NCBI GenBank assembly: GCA_948567375.1 | Contig: OX419762.1 | Coordinates: 1,989,001-2,053,000 of the forward strand | DNA length: 64,000 nt | Direction: 5' to 3' | DNA from: Lunularia cruciata | Lineage: Eukaryota > Streptophyta > Marchantiopsida > Lunulariales > Lunulariaceae | In this document: positions 11,881 to 23,504 of the stretch, piece by piece | Position numbering within the stretch: position 1 is the first letter of the stretch | Layout: each line of letters starts with the position of its first letter | Position numbers and translations under genes: made by a program | The notes under the pieces: model-generated | The model's database searches: none | What the model was told of the DNA's origin: nothing | Seen by the model: the letters and a program-made list of their open reading frames with translations, nothing else

Positions 11881-12400
11881 TTGAAACTATAGATCTTCAA
11901 GATGAACAAAAATATATTCTCTTGGTTTCAAGCCAATTGGATAGAGTAACAAAACTCTGGTGGTGAATAGCAAAACTCTGGTGGTGAATAGAAAAATTAT
12001 TGTGTTTGATTATGAATATTACTCAAGTGGAACAAGTTGAATGGCAATTTGTTGCACCAATCTTTACATGAGTAGAACTCAAAAGTGCAATAATTGGTTG
12101 ATTTTAAGTTATAAATGTCACACTAGCTACATGAGACAGATTGGTAAATTTGAAACAGATTGGCTTTATAGGAAGCTACATTACATAATTCCAAAACATC
12201 ATCAAGCAAATTCCAAATATATTGGAAGGTGAAATTATAGATCAATTTATGAGGGGCTTGAAATCACAAACCAAATTAAAGATGACTATACAAGAACCAA
12301 AACACTTGGAGAGAGCACTTTGATTCTATGGTTGTAACACTTTGGTCTTGACCTTGACTTCCACAAAACCTACCAATGCACAACACACGGGTGGAGGAGA
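11881..12400 (+). pseudogene. Degenerate gypsy gag
   Basis: Between about 12200 and 12340 the broken frame reads ILEGEIIDQFMRGLK, then a KMTIQEPKHLERAL stretch. This matches the gypsy gag pattern (FLxGL, then conserved leucines before the zinc knuckle). No zinc knuckle is visible. Stops in all frames show it is dead. Confidence 0.55.
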
Positions 12401-12740
12401 TGATACCAATAGAGATTGATGTCATCCAATGGAGACCACCTAACATTATAAATAGAGAAATATTACAATAAAATGATAATTATTTTTATTAATGTGATGT
12501 CTAATTTTACACCAAATTAGACATCACATTACTCAACCAACTCCTTTGGTGAGAGCAGATGGATCGATCTATTCATTGAAGTACTTCACTTTTGAAGGGT
12601 ATACCACAAAGTGGAGGATAATCCCTTTGGCAGACCATCCAAAAACACATCTAAATACTCTTGGACTATTTGATCAACCATTGCTTGATGAGGCTTTTGG
12701 TTCCTTACACTCCATGCACAATTTTCTTCATTCACATTGC

Positions 12741-12935
12741 AAAAATTTATCTTCCTCCAAAGCTTACTCTATGGCTGCTTTATTGACAAACTTTTGATCT
12801 TGTGACTTATCTTTGTTCAAAGCGTACTCTATGGTTGCTTTACTAACATGCATCCAATCTTGGGATTTATCTTCCTTCAAAGCTTGCTCTATGGTTATTT
12901 TCTTGACAAAATTTTCATCTTCGGAGTGACTATTC
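12741..12935 (-). repeat. 60-bp tandem repeat encoding 20-residue units, about three copies
   Basis: On the plus strand, units begin at 12759, 12819 and 12879 with 'aaagc(t/g)t(a/g)ctctatggyt'. On the minus strand all are open and read as 20-residue charged units of the type ALKEDKSQD...V-K-TIE. The period is a multiple of three, so the repeat preserved the frame while the element was coding. Confidence 0.8.
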
Positions 12936-13340
12936 TTAGGTATCTTATTCAAAGGTGTTAGACAATCTAATCAGAAATTTCTATCTTGGTGTTATACTTG
13001 AATTTAATATCAGTTTCAATCAAATTGAACCTTATAATGCTCAAGCCAAGGTAGATTTAGAATGATATCATAGCATAGAGGTATTATTATAAATCTCATA
13101 CACTCTAAATACTCCTTCTCAATCTTGAATGTAACACAATATGAGATATGGAATGCAAAACCCTTTCTACCATCCATCATCATCAACCTACTTCTAATTA
13201 TTGGCTTGATAGGAATACTAATTCTTTGCTAATTTTATGCACATGCAATTCTCTAAACTTCTAGAATCCACCAAAATCCTACAACCACATTAGATATTAT
13301 ACCTTGCAATTGAAGAAAACTTGGTCCAAGCCTTCAATCA
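12741..13340 (-). pseudogene. Degenerate gypsy protease with an expanded repeat linker
   Basis: Read on the minus strand, ILVDSRSLENCM near 13290 corresponds to the gypsy protease signature (LVDSGS...), with Gly replaced by Arg. A later LCYDIILNLPWLEHY near 13060 is the conserved flap and D-x-ILGxxWL block. The frame then continues into three 60-bp repeats (12759-12935). It is opposite in strand to the gag before it and the RT after it, so this stretch is a separate or inverted fragment. Confidence 0.6.
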
Positions 13341-13479
13341 AATTGGAACTAATCAAGTTCTCAATAGATGACTCAAAATCTTCTACCAATATTCCTCATT
13401 TCCTTGATCATTTTGTTACACAAACTCCATTTTGGCAATTGGTCAAGGTCATCCATTCTTGAATGGACATATGAGCTTT

Positions 13480-14660
13480 GAATAACATTGATGGAGTTTC
13501 TAGAGAAGGATTTCATACAACATAATACATCTCCTTGGCACTAGTTGTTCCAAAGAAGGATAGAGGACTTCACTTCTATATTGACTATCATGGTCTCAAT
13601 AACCAAATAGTGAAGAATGCATATTGCCTCAAATTGATGACTTGCTTGATCCATTGAGTAGAGAACAATATTTCTCCAATTTGGATCTCCAAAGCAACTA
13701 TTGACAAATTCACATTAATAGAGAAGATGTGCAAAAAAGTGCCTTTTGTACAAGGTATGGGCATTTTGAATGGAGAGTTTTATCTTTTGGGCTCACTAAT
13801 GCTCCAATAGGTTTCATAGATCTAATACATTGGATGTTGGATGGGCTATTGGATCAATATGTGATTGTGTTTTTGGATGACATTTACTCTATAGCAAGAT
13901 AGAGGTAGAATACGCAAATCACTTGTGAAAGTCCTAAGAAGACTAAGTTAGTGGAATTTTTATTACAAAAGTCAAAGAGTATCTTTTGGCAAAAGAAAGT
14001 TACCTTCTTGGATCACCAGATCTCATCAGAGGGGTTCAAGATGGAAGAGGAGAAAATCAAGGCCATTATTGATTTTCCTACTTTGAAAGATACTACAGAA
14101 GTATGGGCATTTAATGGATTGGCAAGTTTTTTCTGATGATTCATCCACTATTATGCTCATGTTGCTGCACCATTGACTGACCTCTTGGAGAAGAACTTGA
14201 GCTTTTAATGGACCACCAAGCACAAAAAAACATTCCAAAAGTTGAAACATATGGTGTCTTCAAGACCCATTCTTCAACCATATGACACTCAATTACCTTG
14301 TGTGGTTGATTTTGATACTTCTAACTTTGTGATTGGAGTTATGTCCAAGATGGGTTATATCCCATTGCCTTTATGCCTCATTGACTAAATACCATAGAAA
14401 GGAATTACTCTACTTAAGATCATAAACAACTAGCAATGGTACATGCCACCAAGGTATGGAGGCATTATCTCTTGAGAAAACAAGTGATCATGCAAACCAA
14501 TCACAAACCTTTGTTGCAAACATTACATTTGAAACACATGAAGAGTCAACATCATTGATTGGAGGCACAACTATAATCTTTTGACATCAAACTTAAGCAA
14601 AAAAAATTTTGATTCCATGTCATCCCTAATGCTCTATCACAATGACTTGATTTGAAGTCT
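13480..14660 (+). pseudogene. Degenerate gypsy RT-RNase H (chromovirus)
   Basis: The RT palm is recognisable near 13540-13900, ending in VIVFLDDIYSIA at about 13860-13900 (FLDD version of YxDD). A frame at 13951-14136 gives KVTFLDHQIS, MEEEKIKAIIDFPTLK and a FNGLASFF block, the standard gypsy connection domain. RNase H fragments follow to about 14650. There are multiple stops and frameshifts. It is collinear with the integrase and chromodomain downstream and the LTR at 16188. Confidence 0.8.
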
Positions 14661-14859
14661 TTTCCTCTCCTCACTATAGCAATTACAACAATGTCAATCA
14701 ACTCCAAAGTCCAAATTGAGTTTAAGACAACTTACAACAAAATCTCTTCTTTCAAATGATCTAGGGTTGTCTTACAACATGCAACAAGAAGTAAAACATC
14801 TTCTCCTTCAAGGAAGGCCTTCTATTTTGTGAGAATTTGATCTATGTTCCAACTAGGGT

Positions 14860-15460
14860 TGATATTCCAATTTGTGTGCCATCAAGAAGCCCATGACTTA
14901 CCAATCATTAGTCATTTGGGTGTGGACAAGATCTTGAGTACCTTCTAATGCCAATGGTTGTGGTCTAACATGGCATGGGATGTTTGAGAGTTTATCCAAT
15001 CTTGTGAGAGTTACAAATGCAACAAAGCTAGCAACTAGCAACCAAGTGGATTCCTTCAACCACTCCCCATCCCATTTTCTTGGTGTGCATACGTGAGTTT
15101 AGATCTCATCACAACCTTGCGCAAGACAAAGCAAGGTCACATAACAATTGTGGTGTTTGTAGATAAGTTTAGTAAGAAAATCCATTTGGCACCAATATTT
15201 GATACCGTGGATGCTCCAAAATTTGCATAGATCTACTTTGACAATGTTTTCAAGCATCAAAGGATGCCTTGTGTACTCATCTTTGACCGCGATCTTTGAT
15301 TCATTGAAATTTTTTGGCAAATACTCTTCTAGACACTTGGCACCAAGCTTGTTTTGTCCACGGCCTATCATCTTCAGACTGATTAAAACCAAATGTGTAA
15401 ATCACACCTTGAAGGATATACTTTGTGCCTTTGTCAACATTCACCATATTGATTGCTATT
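14860..15460 (+). pseudogene. Degenerate gypsy integrase
   Basis: The HHCC zinc-binding module can be followed at about 14900-15030 (SHLGVDKILS, then C-x2-C spaced as SCESYKCNKAS), and the catalytic core start near 15060-15200 (PSHFLGVHT..DLIT, HITIVVFVDKFSKKIH in broken frames). Stops and frameshifts throughout. Integrase would insert element cDNA into chromatin. Confidence 0.65.
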
Positions 15461-15671
15461 AATGTCTTGCAGCTATTGAGTTTGTATATAATAATTCTAA
15501 ACAATCAAACACTAGATTCTTTTCTTTCTTCCTTAATTTTGGCCAAGAACCACTTGTTTTAGATTCCTTTCTTGCTCCTCCTCCATCTCATGTCCCTCAT
15601 ACTTCCACCTTCTTGACCATCACAACCCAATCCTTCCAACAAGCTAAATCTCATCTCCTTGTTGCTTAGAA

Positions 15672-16187
15672 TTGTCAAAAAAAATATGTGGACTATATGG
15701 TGATTTCACCCTTCAACTTGGTGATAAGGTTATGCTTTCTTTTAGTAATATATCCCTCCTACTTGATACCCAAGTCAGTAAACTTACTCTCAATTGGATA
15801 GGACCTTTTGATGTCATCCAAATCATTTCTCTTGTTGCTTATCAACTTGCTTTGCCTTGTTATATATGCATCCACCTTGTTTTTCATATTTCTAAGTTGA
15901 AACCCTTTGTTACTAATCCATCTTCCTTTTCCTGTTGTGTCCAACCTCCTCATCCTCCCATCCCTACCAATGATCATGAGGAGTATGAAGTTGATTGTAT
16001 CCTTATGCGTCACTACATTCAACAAGGCCGCCTACAACATATAGAGTACAATGTCCTCTGGAAAGAGTATCACCTTCATGATGCCACTTGGGAGCCTCTA
16101 TCTCATCTCCAAAATCCACAATTGGCCATCCAAGAGTTTGAAGCTTCAATGGTGACAAAGACGCCACTAACTAGTGGTGGAGGAATT
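15672..16187 (+). pseudogene. Chromovirus integrase C-terminus: GPY/F domain plus chromodomain
   Basis: An open frame of about 170 residues up to the LTR (it continues into the LTR to 16280). It starts with the DFTLQLGDKVMLS block, then the GPF/Y module (LNWIGPFDVIQIIS... HISKLKPF), then a chromodomain at about 15985-16135 (YEVDCILMRHY, LWKEYHLHDATWEPLSHL) with the aromatic residues of the methyl-lysine cage region. Integrase-linked chromodomains define chromoviruses and direct insertion to modified chromatin. This is the best-preserved piece of the 13.4-16.2 kb element and it ends at a PPT. Confidence 0.88.
16172..16187 (+). other. Polypurine tract of the chromovirus
   Basis: The purine-rich 'agtggtggaggaatt' run directly precedes the TG of the family-A LTR at 16188, the position required for plus-strand priming. 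It confirms that the LTR is the 3' LTR of the element with the chromodomain. Confidence 0.75.
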
Positions 16188-16673
16188 TGTAACAATATGG
16201 AGTTTACCAATGAGTTAGTCAAGGCTAATGAAGTAGCAAATAGGCCAATAATTAGCCTAGAATATTTTAGAACTATCTAGAAAGCTACTTGGTACCTTCC
16301 AAGTATTGGGTAAAGTGCATGCCAAGTGCTGATTTCTTGGAAAGTTTCATGGCTAACTTAGCTTGCACTCTAAGTATATAGCTTCTAAAAGGAAGCTTAC
16401 TGGAAAACTTTCAACTAGCTTAGCTTACATGCCAAGTAGATAACTTTTAGAAGGAAATTTCTTAAGAAGCTTGTTGGTTAACATGGCTTGCACTCCAAGA
16501 AGGTGGCTTTAGGAAACTTTTTGAAAAGCTTCTCAAGAGCCTTATATACTCTCTATTAATACCAAAGCCCAAGCTCATGCTAGGTATTTGGATTTCCCTC
16601 ATTCAAGAGTCCCAATATGATCTTTGATCTTCCATTCTCCTATTTCTCTCCTTGGTCTTGGTCTTTCATATCA
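16188..16673 (+). mobile_element. Family-A LTR, copy 2 (3' LTR of the chromovirus)
   Basis: It starts TGTAACAATATGGAGTTTA after a PPT. Both ends match the 325-bp copy at 11073-11397, but this copy is about 160 bp longer because a block containing 'aagcttctta' and 'ttggcttgcactcc' motifs is repeated internally. The 3' boundary is approximate. Confidence 0.75.
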
Positions 16674-16683
16674 TTCATCCAAA

Positions 16684-17480
16684 AGAGTCACCAATACTCA
16701 AAGACTCACCTTTTATGATGGCAAGTTATGGATCTTAGATGCCATAGATATAAGAATCACCATCCTAGTAGAATGTCATGATTCTGTCATTGGAAGTCCA
16801 ATTGGAGTAGACACGACCGTAGATGTAATCAAACACCATTATTATTGGCCTAAGATGAGCAATAATGTGATAGAATATGTTTAAACTTGTCAACTCTATC
16901 AACAAAGTAAAGCTTCTAATCAAGCTATCATAGGACTCCTTCAACCTTTTTGTACTCCTACACAACATTGGAAATAAGTCTGCATGGATCTAGTTTGTAA
17001 ATTGCCCAAGATCACCTTAGGGTTTGACTCCATTGTAATCTTTGTCCATCAACTTAGCAAAAGGATTCATGTGCATCCTACCATCAAGGACATGACCACA
17101 ATTAGCTCAATTAAACTTAAATGTAATCTTTTCTCACCATGGCCTATCTCAAGTGTTCATCACTGATAGAGGTACTCAATTCACTAGTTTGTTTTGGAGA
17201 ACACTCTTTGGCATCTTCAAAACCAAATTGGCATACCTACGACTACCATCTATAGATTAACAGACAAACAGAGCGGGTTAATCACACTATTGATGACATG
17301 ATCCACGGCTGCACGTTAGATGAGCAATGGAAGATGGACACTTTACTTCCACTTGTAGAATTTACCAACAACAATTTAGTGAATGCATCCACATAGATCA
17401 CAACATTCTTCCTCATGTATGGAGAGTGTTTTTTTCAAACCTTTGAGCTTGATTAAGGTCCGCTTGATGGCCACCAATGT
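16684..17480 (+). pseudogene. Gypsy integrase fragment
   Basis: Frames at 16624-16884 and 16984-17166 carry HHYYWPKMSNNVIEYV, a CxxC-like TCQLYQQSK, GLLQPFCTPTQHW, MDLVCKLPKITLGFDSIV and HQLSKRIHVHP, the conserved run from integrase zinc finger to catalytic core. Near 17330-17400 DTLLPLVEFTNNNLVNAS follows. The same sequence pattern occurs on the minus strand at 57860-57969, so the two fragments come from one gypsy family. Interrupted by stops at 16882 and later. Confidence 0.8.
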
Positions 17481-17880
17481 TAACTATTTCACAAGTATAT
17501 AAACAAGGGGTGAGGAAGTACTTATCATCCTTTCATTTGCAACTATCTCTCTCATTGAGTTCTCTAGTGAGCAATGTCTTGAGTATTGGAGTGTTAGCCT
17601 TGGAGGAGTATGATGGAGTTGGAGATGGGATTCCTTGCTTTCTTAGTCCATGGTGCACTACCATAATAGCCATCAGAGGTTCATCGTAAGTAAGAGATTG
17701 GCCGGCTCACAGAGCATGCACCCTTGAGTCTAGATGTGCAAGAAGAAGAAAATGTAGTAGACGTGTAAGATCAGGCCAAATTCTCAAAGGACCAAGAACT
17801 TTGGCCAAGAGAAGAAGAAGAGGCCAATGATCACATCAAGTAAGAGGATTGAATTACCAACAATGCCAAAGGTTGATATT
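17481..17880. other. Unassigned retroelement-derived sequence
   Basis: Sits between an integrase fragment and a coiled-coil gag-like region. A short frame (17477-17689) is leucine/serine-rich with no domain match. Confidence 0.3.
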
Positions 17881-18900
17881 GTGATGGATCTTCCTGAGGC
17901 TGCACCTGAAGTGCAGCCTCAAGATTGAAGTGCATGAGGCACCTACAACATCCAAGTCGGAGTAGGTGCAAGTATGCTTGAATTTCATCATTTACTCAAT
18001 AGACATTGCACTACAATTGTAATTGGAGGTGTTATTGCCATAGTACCAAGCCAAGTGCCTTGATGTGGTGGACTACACCATGTTGATCAAGGCCATGCAC
18101 AAGCAGGTCTCTACACAAAAGGCTAGAGAGGACCTAATGAAGGATGAGGTGGTGAAGGCCAAATATCTATACAAGGCAGAGGATTTGAAGGTAAGTGCCT
18201 TGTTGAAGAGGAGAAGTGCTACTAGTGAGAGCAAACAAGATCATCAAGCATCCAGTACTAAGAGGTTTGATGGAGATTGGAAGGCACTTTGCCTTGAGTT
18301 TGACCAATTCAAGAAGGAAGCCAAAGACCAACTTTGCAGCAAGTGCTAAGAGGTAGATAGCACTTGGAGTACCCTAAAGGAGAAACATGATCAAGTAGTA
18401 ACATTGGAGTTGTAAAAGTAGGAGTACCAAAAGGAAGTGGTAGCTCAACGAGAAAGTCTTAACAAGGAGGTAGAGGACAAATCAAGCATGCGGAAAGCCT
18501 CTAAGTGATGGAAGAACAAAAGGCCAAATGGGGTAGGCAATTAAAACAAAGAGAAGAAGATAAGCTGAAAGCATTGCACCAACTAGAAGAGGCGCAAGCC
18601 ATGTTCAGGAGATGCTAAGGGAAGAAGAAGCAATGTAGGCTTTGAGGACCAAATGCCACAAATTGAAGATGTAGGTCTAGCACTTGCAAAATCAGGCCTA
18701 CAAGCAAGAGTGCATGAATAGCATGTCCTTGCACTTGAACAAGTATTTGGATAAGAAATTCAATGAAGCATGCCAGACCTTCTTGCTGGAGATAGCTAAG
18801 TATCAAGTCTAGACAGACCAACTCATTAGATACCTAAGAAGTGGATGAAGTCCTTCACCCCCACTAGTTCCAGTCCAAGGCACTCCCTCAAAAAGAAGTC
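17881..18900 (+). pseudogene. Coiled-coil gag-like region of a gypsy or LARD element
   Basis: A frame at 18065-18349 encodes a highly charged, coiled-coil-prone peptide (MVDYTMLIKAMHKQ, EDLMKDEVVKAKYLYKAEDL). More Lys/Glu-rich broken frames follow to about 18800. The same order of residues is found on the minus strand at about 32900-33100 (ALDMVDCTTL...EEMAKVEILYEEEAKK), so it is repeated element sequence and not a host gene. No protease or RT is attached. Confidence 0.55.
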
Positions 18901-20150
18901 CTTCAATAGGACATGCACTCCTTAGTAAGGATTAGGTACTTAGAGTTGTACAATAGTAAAGCATTCTAAGTAAGCCAATCATGCCTACACTCAATGTTGT
19001 ATGTATTTGAGAGGAGTGCACTTAGAGCTAAATGGCAATTGGAGTTGTATAGAGTTGCAGATGAGTGCCCTTAGAATTGTATTCCGCTTGAAGTTGTTTG
19101 TACTTGAAAAGGAGTGCCCTTGGTTTTGTATAGGTACTAGGGGTTTTACACTAAAAATAGATAAGCGGGGCCTGATATCTCCCTTGATATGTGTAGGAGC
19201 CCAATCATTCTATAGATAATTAGGATAGTACAATTAGTGATGGACAGTTTAGATCAGGATTTTTCAAGATTTACTTGAGATTCTAAATCCTTTGGCTTGG
19301 AGCCGGACTTGTATATAAAGCTGATTGCCAATGACACTTGTGTTTGTTCTTTTGTTCTCATTTGTAATGCAGACTTTGATAACAAGTAAAGAGTGCTCTT
19401 ACTTCTTTACAAGTTCTTTGTCTTTCATTTTGTATGTTGTTCAATGTCTAGGCAAGAAAAGAGGTGAGGAATTTCACAATAGGTCTTCAATGCTTAGTGC
19501 CAAGCATGTACTCACTCCTGATCAGGGTGTGCACTTAATGATGCAAAGAAATGAACTTGTCCAAGAAGTGGATTGTGAAGTTCATTGCACATGATGTACG
19601 CCAGAATTTAAATTTTAGACAAGGAGTAGCAAGAAGTTCAGTCCTACAAGTTGTGCCTCCTAGGAAGGGTAGAATTCACTTGTATGCATTGCATCTTTGC
19701 AATGGAGTGGCACTTAGAGTTGGATAAACCATCACCTTCAGAAGCAACCCCAGCTAGATCTTAGAGTGAAAGTGATCTTTTGAAATTTTATTTTTGTTGT
19801 AGTGTGCCACACAGGGTGACACTACCCTCTTTGGGGAGTTGTTCCTGCCCAAGATGTTAAACAAGAAACAATAAATGAATTGAGATTTGGCAACAAGTGT
19901 GTGCTTTGCTTCACTTATAGGCATTTCCAAACAGTATCTTCATGGGAACAAACTATTCTTACTGACTATACTTTAAGTACATCAAACTAAGGTGTCACAG
20001 TCTAGTCTATCCTTTTTCCTAGTTTCTGTTCTAAGGTTTATAAGGCCCTCTAGTACTGCCTATATGGTGATATTGTTGAGTTGTAGGGATTTATCCAAGT
20101 GGAACACGGCTTACTAAGAACCAAGTATAGGCACGCTTTAAATGATGCAC
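18901..20150 (+). mobile_element. 3' part of a non-autonomous-looking LTR element
   Basis: Contains a TATA-like 'cttgtatataaagctg' near 19308. A block at about 19800-19850 ('gtagtgtgccacacagggtgacactaccctc') recurs in inverse orientation at about 31475-31520. It follows a coiled-coil gag-like region in both places, so the two loci are collinear copies of one element in opposite orientation. LTR boundaries could not be fixed. Confidence 0.45.
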
Positions 20151-20189
20151 TCCTTTCTTCCTTCCTATCCTCCTCTTTTGAAGGTATTT

Positions 20190-20570
20190 AGGTGAGAACC
20201 TCTCTCAATAACTAGTGAATTTTCTCTATTTCTTGTACTTGGGTGGCTTTGAGGAACTCTTCTTCTATTGCTTTCCTTGAATTTCTTTTCCTTTGCCATT
20301 CATCCCACCTTTGAGCATTAGCTACCAGATGGAAATCAAGCTCAATGAACTACTCTTTTGTTGAATGCAAGGTAGTCATTTGTTCTGTCTCTTCTTGAAG
20401 GACTCTTAGCTCAGATTATAGCTTATCTTGATCCATCCAAACTACATCGATCTTCTCCTCTAGAGCTTGACTCCTAATTGCAGCTTGTGCCATGATATGG
20501 ACAGCCTTTAGTAATTCATTTCCATTCCTTGGCCTTTCTTCCATTAGCAAGGCTACTTTTTCAAGGTTTT
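20190..20570 (-). pseudogene. Coiled-coil gag-like fragment, minus strand
   Basis: Reading 20570 to 20190 on the minus strand gives a long charged helix-forming stretch (LLMEERPRNGNELLKAVHIM, EEKIDVVWMDQDKL, QRWDEWQRKRNSRKAIEEEF) with two stops. Composition and placement resemble the other coiled-coil gag regions here, but no diagnostic motif is present. Confidence 0.4.
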
Positions 20571-22157
20571 AGTAGTTTGTTGGTGCCAAGAATGCAGTTG
20601 GTGCAACATTTGATGTAGGTTCCCAAACATCTGTTCATGAGTGTCAAAACAATTTCAGTCATCATAGTGATCTATAAATGTGGGTTGTAGAGTGGGTTGA
20701 TAATTGATTGGAGTTGAGGCTATATTCCATTGTAGTGATAAGCATTATAGTCCTTTCCCTACCCTAAATACTCCAAGGTTGTATCCTTGGGAAAAAGAAT
20801 TTCCATTGGTCTTCCATTCCAGAACTCCAATTGCCAAGTCCATTTGTCTTTCTCTTTGGTGGTCAATTAGTCAAGGTAAAAATATGCATGGAAGAGAAAT
20901 GGGCAGATCCTTGAATACCTATTTGATTGACTTTTGCTTTGTGCCAATTTTTTGATGATTTTACAAAGTAACTTCCCCCAATTTACCACTCTAGTTCCTA
21001 TCTAAGGCCATATTATGATAGTTTCTCACACCTTACTAATACAACTAGAGAACTAGGATGGTCAGGATGTAATATAATTAGTATGAATTTGAAGACTCTT
21101 CAAACACATGGGTTGACAATGAAGTTGAAAGTATATCATTCTTCACGAGTTCTTTCCTTCTTAGCCTTCATTGTTTGTGCCACTTGATGGAGGTGCTAAA
21201 CCAACTTCACATGGCTTGTTCTTAATATTAGGGGAGTATTGTCTCTAGTTTGTGAATATTAGGTCTACCATAAGAAAGACTTCTCATGGCAAAAATATTG
21301 ATTTGTTGATCAATTCTTATTCTCCTACCAATGAAGATAGACTCAAGTTCATCTCTTCAAAATTGTAAAAATGTTGTGAGGTACTCTTGTACTTTGAGGA
21401 ATTTTCAAGCCTTGCTTCTTTGACAAATATCTTGAAAAAGAGGTCTATTAATATTAATGGTGATAAATTTTCTCCTACTCCCAAGGGCAAAAACAAAACC
21501 AGTCTAGGAACATTGTCATGATCACACTCCAATAATACTTCCTTTTTTTGTCCTCTACTTCAGATTTTTGGCTGGTAGAGGTGGTTTGTAGAGAAAAAAT
21601 TGACATAGAAAGAGAGTAAAAACAAGTTCTATGTGATATTCTTGAATCCCACTTCCCTTCTATTCAACAATTGCCATCAAATGGTTAACTTAATATACTT
21701 CCCTTTTTTTTTCTCAAGTTGAAGTATATTTTCTTGAGCTTTACATGCAACTTCATGTTTCTAGTTGCATCCAATTTCTCTATGCTTGCAAGGATAAATG
21801 TCTCCTAGTACTAAATTCCCCAATGACATTCATAGCCTCATTCAACTTCTCTTTCTAATCAATCCAAAGATTGTATCCCTAACAACAATGCCAAAAAGCA
21901 CGTGACAACCTAATGTCAATGCACTAATATTATAAATGATAAGGAAAGGTTGTTCATGCAAGGATATGCTTTGGAATTGATTGGATTAAGAAGGAAAAGT
22001 TTAAAAATGGAATTTTTTATTGTTAACTCTTTTATATCTTGGGAAACATCAATCTCAAAGGAGGAGTATCACTTGCCATGGTGCACTACAAAAAAAATGA
22101 AACAAATATCCCTCTCGGGAAAGATCTAGTCCACATGGGCTATTGAAGGTGATGGTT
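20571..22157. other. Unassigned sequence, left flank of the copia element
   Basis: No supported gene. The last 20 bp before the copia insertion ('ctattgaaggtgatggt') resemble 31555-31575, and the sequence just right of the insertion resembles what follows there. The copia element therefore inserted into an older repeat copy. Confidence 0.4.
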
Positions 22158-22162
22158 TGATT

Positions 22163-22402
22163 TGTAAATCTAATTCAATAGTACACAAATTAAGCATTCA
22201 CCATGGCTTACACAAAAAGATATGTGGTTCACCTCATTGAGGCTACGTCTACATGAACACACCTATATCCCATTTCTTATCATCCAAGTAATGTGTCACA
22301 CAGAGCTCCTACTAGCCTGCACATATAGTAGTCTAGCCCTAGACTTACTATCACAATGTGATACCAACTTGAGTTACTCCAGACTTGAGTTAACTCCTAA
22401 CA
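22163..22402 (-). repeat. Copia 3' LTR
   Basis: On the minus strand it starts TGTTAGGAGTTAACTC and ends AGATTTACA (TG...CA). It matches 28116-28338, sharing 'agcattcaccatggcttaca' and 'ggttcacctcattgaggcta' (plus-strand spelling). Confidence 0.9.
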
Positions 22403-22418
22403 ATCTCCCCCTTGACCC
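22403..22418 (-). other. Copia polypurine tract
   Basis: The minus strand reads GGTCAAGGGGGAGATT immediately before the 3' LTR start, the site for plus-strand DNA priming. Confidence 0.85.
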
Positions 22419-22580
22419 ATGTCTTGGGGTCCTTAACCTCTATAATCTATATGATTACTCTACAAGAAGTCCTAAAAGGAGGCCTAACATAGGTCCTTCC
22501 CTCTATAAACTAGAGTTAACTAGAACTAAGTTGTAGCCTAAATAGATAGAGTAAAATCATATATAAAGATAACACAACTG

Positions 22581-23111
22581 CTAATCTACTCTACTTGTGC
22601 CCATATGCAACACCTGCAGTTTGACACAATGTCTCAAAAAACTTTCCAAAGATATCACTTTTGTAAAAGCATCAGTAGGATTGAGTTTACCATCAATCTT
22701 GACTAACTCAATCATATTATCAGACATAGCTTGTCTAAGAACATGATACTTGATGTTGATGTACTTCACTCTACTGTTCATTACCTGATTCATAGCTAGA
22801 TGTAAAACACTCTGGCTATCACAGTGTACATTCACAATGACTTGAGTCAATCCCATCTCTATGATAAGCATGTCCAACTAGATAGCTTCCTTCACTGCTT
22901 CTGCTGCTACTACATATGCAGCTTTTGTAGTAGATTGAGCTACGCACTTATTCAATGTAGATCTCCAACCTATGCATCCACCTCCAAGTGTGAACGTATA
23001 TCCAATCATAGATTTCCACCAATCCAATTCCTGTCCATAGTCAGCATCTACATAGCCAATAAGTGATTTGGCATTGTAAGATTTAGCATCAAACAAAAGG
23101 CCAAAATCCAA
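22581..23111 (-). pseudogene. Copia RNase H
   Basis: Two adjoining minus-strand frames (23111-22878 and 22877-22581) cover the copia RNase H: DADYGQELDWWKSMIGYTF, GGGCIGWRSTLNKCVAQST, then VHCDSQSVLHLAMNQVMNSR, KYHVLRQAM, and the LNPTDAFTKVI end. A single stop after VKEAI separates them. Catalytic acidic positions are largely visible (D in DADY, E or A shifts in TTKAAY where TEAEY is usual), so the active site is damaged. Confidence 0.88.
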
Positions 23112-23504
23112 TGTACCCTTGAGATATCAGAGGATCCACTTCACAGCTTCTTGATGTATCCTCCCTTGATTTGACATGTATTTGCTAGTCTTGCCCATAG
23201 CTAGAGCAATGTTAGACCTAATGCAAATCATCAAAAACATGAGACTTCACATTGCCTTGTCATAGGGGATCTTGGACACCAAACTTTCTCCACGGCATTT
23301 GTTGAACAAAGAGTTGATGAAAGCTTGAAGTGAGGAGCTAATGGAGTACTCACATACTTGCAATTCTCCATGCTAAATCTTGCAAGTACCTTTCTAGCAT
23401 ACTTCCCTTGGGTTAACCACTCTTTCCATCCTACAAGTTTTATTGGATCTCCATGCCCAAAATCCTCCTTGTTGTACCTAGATCTTTTATTCTAAATTTG
23501 GAAC

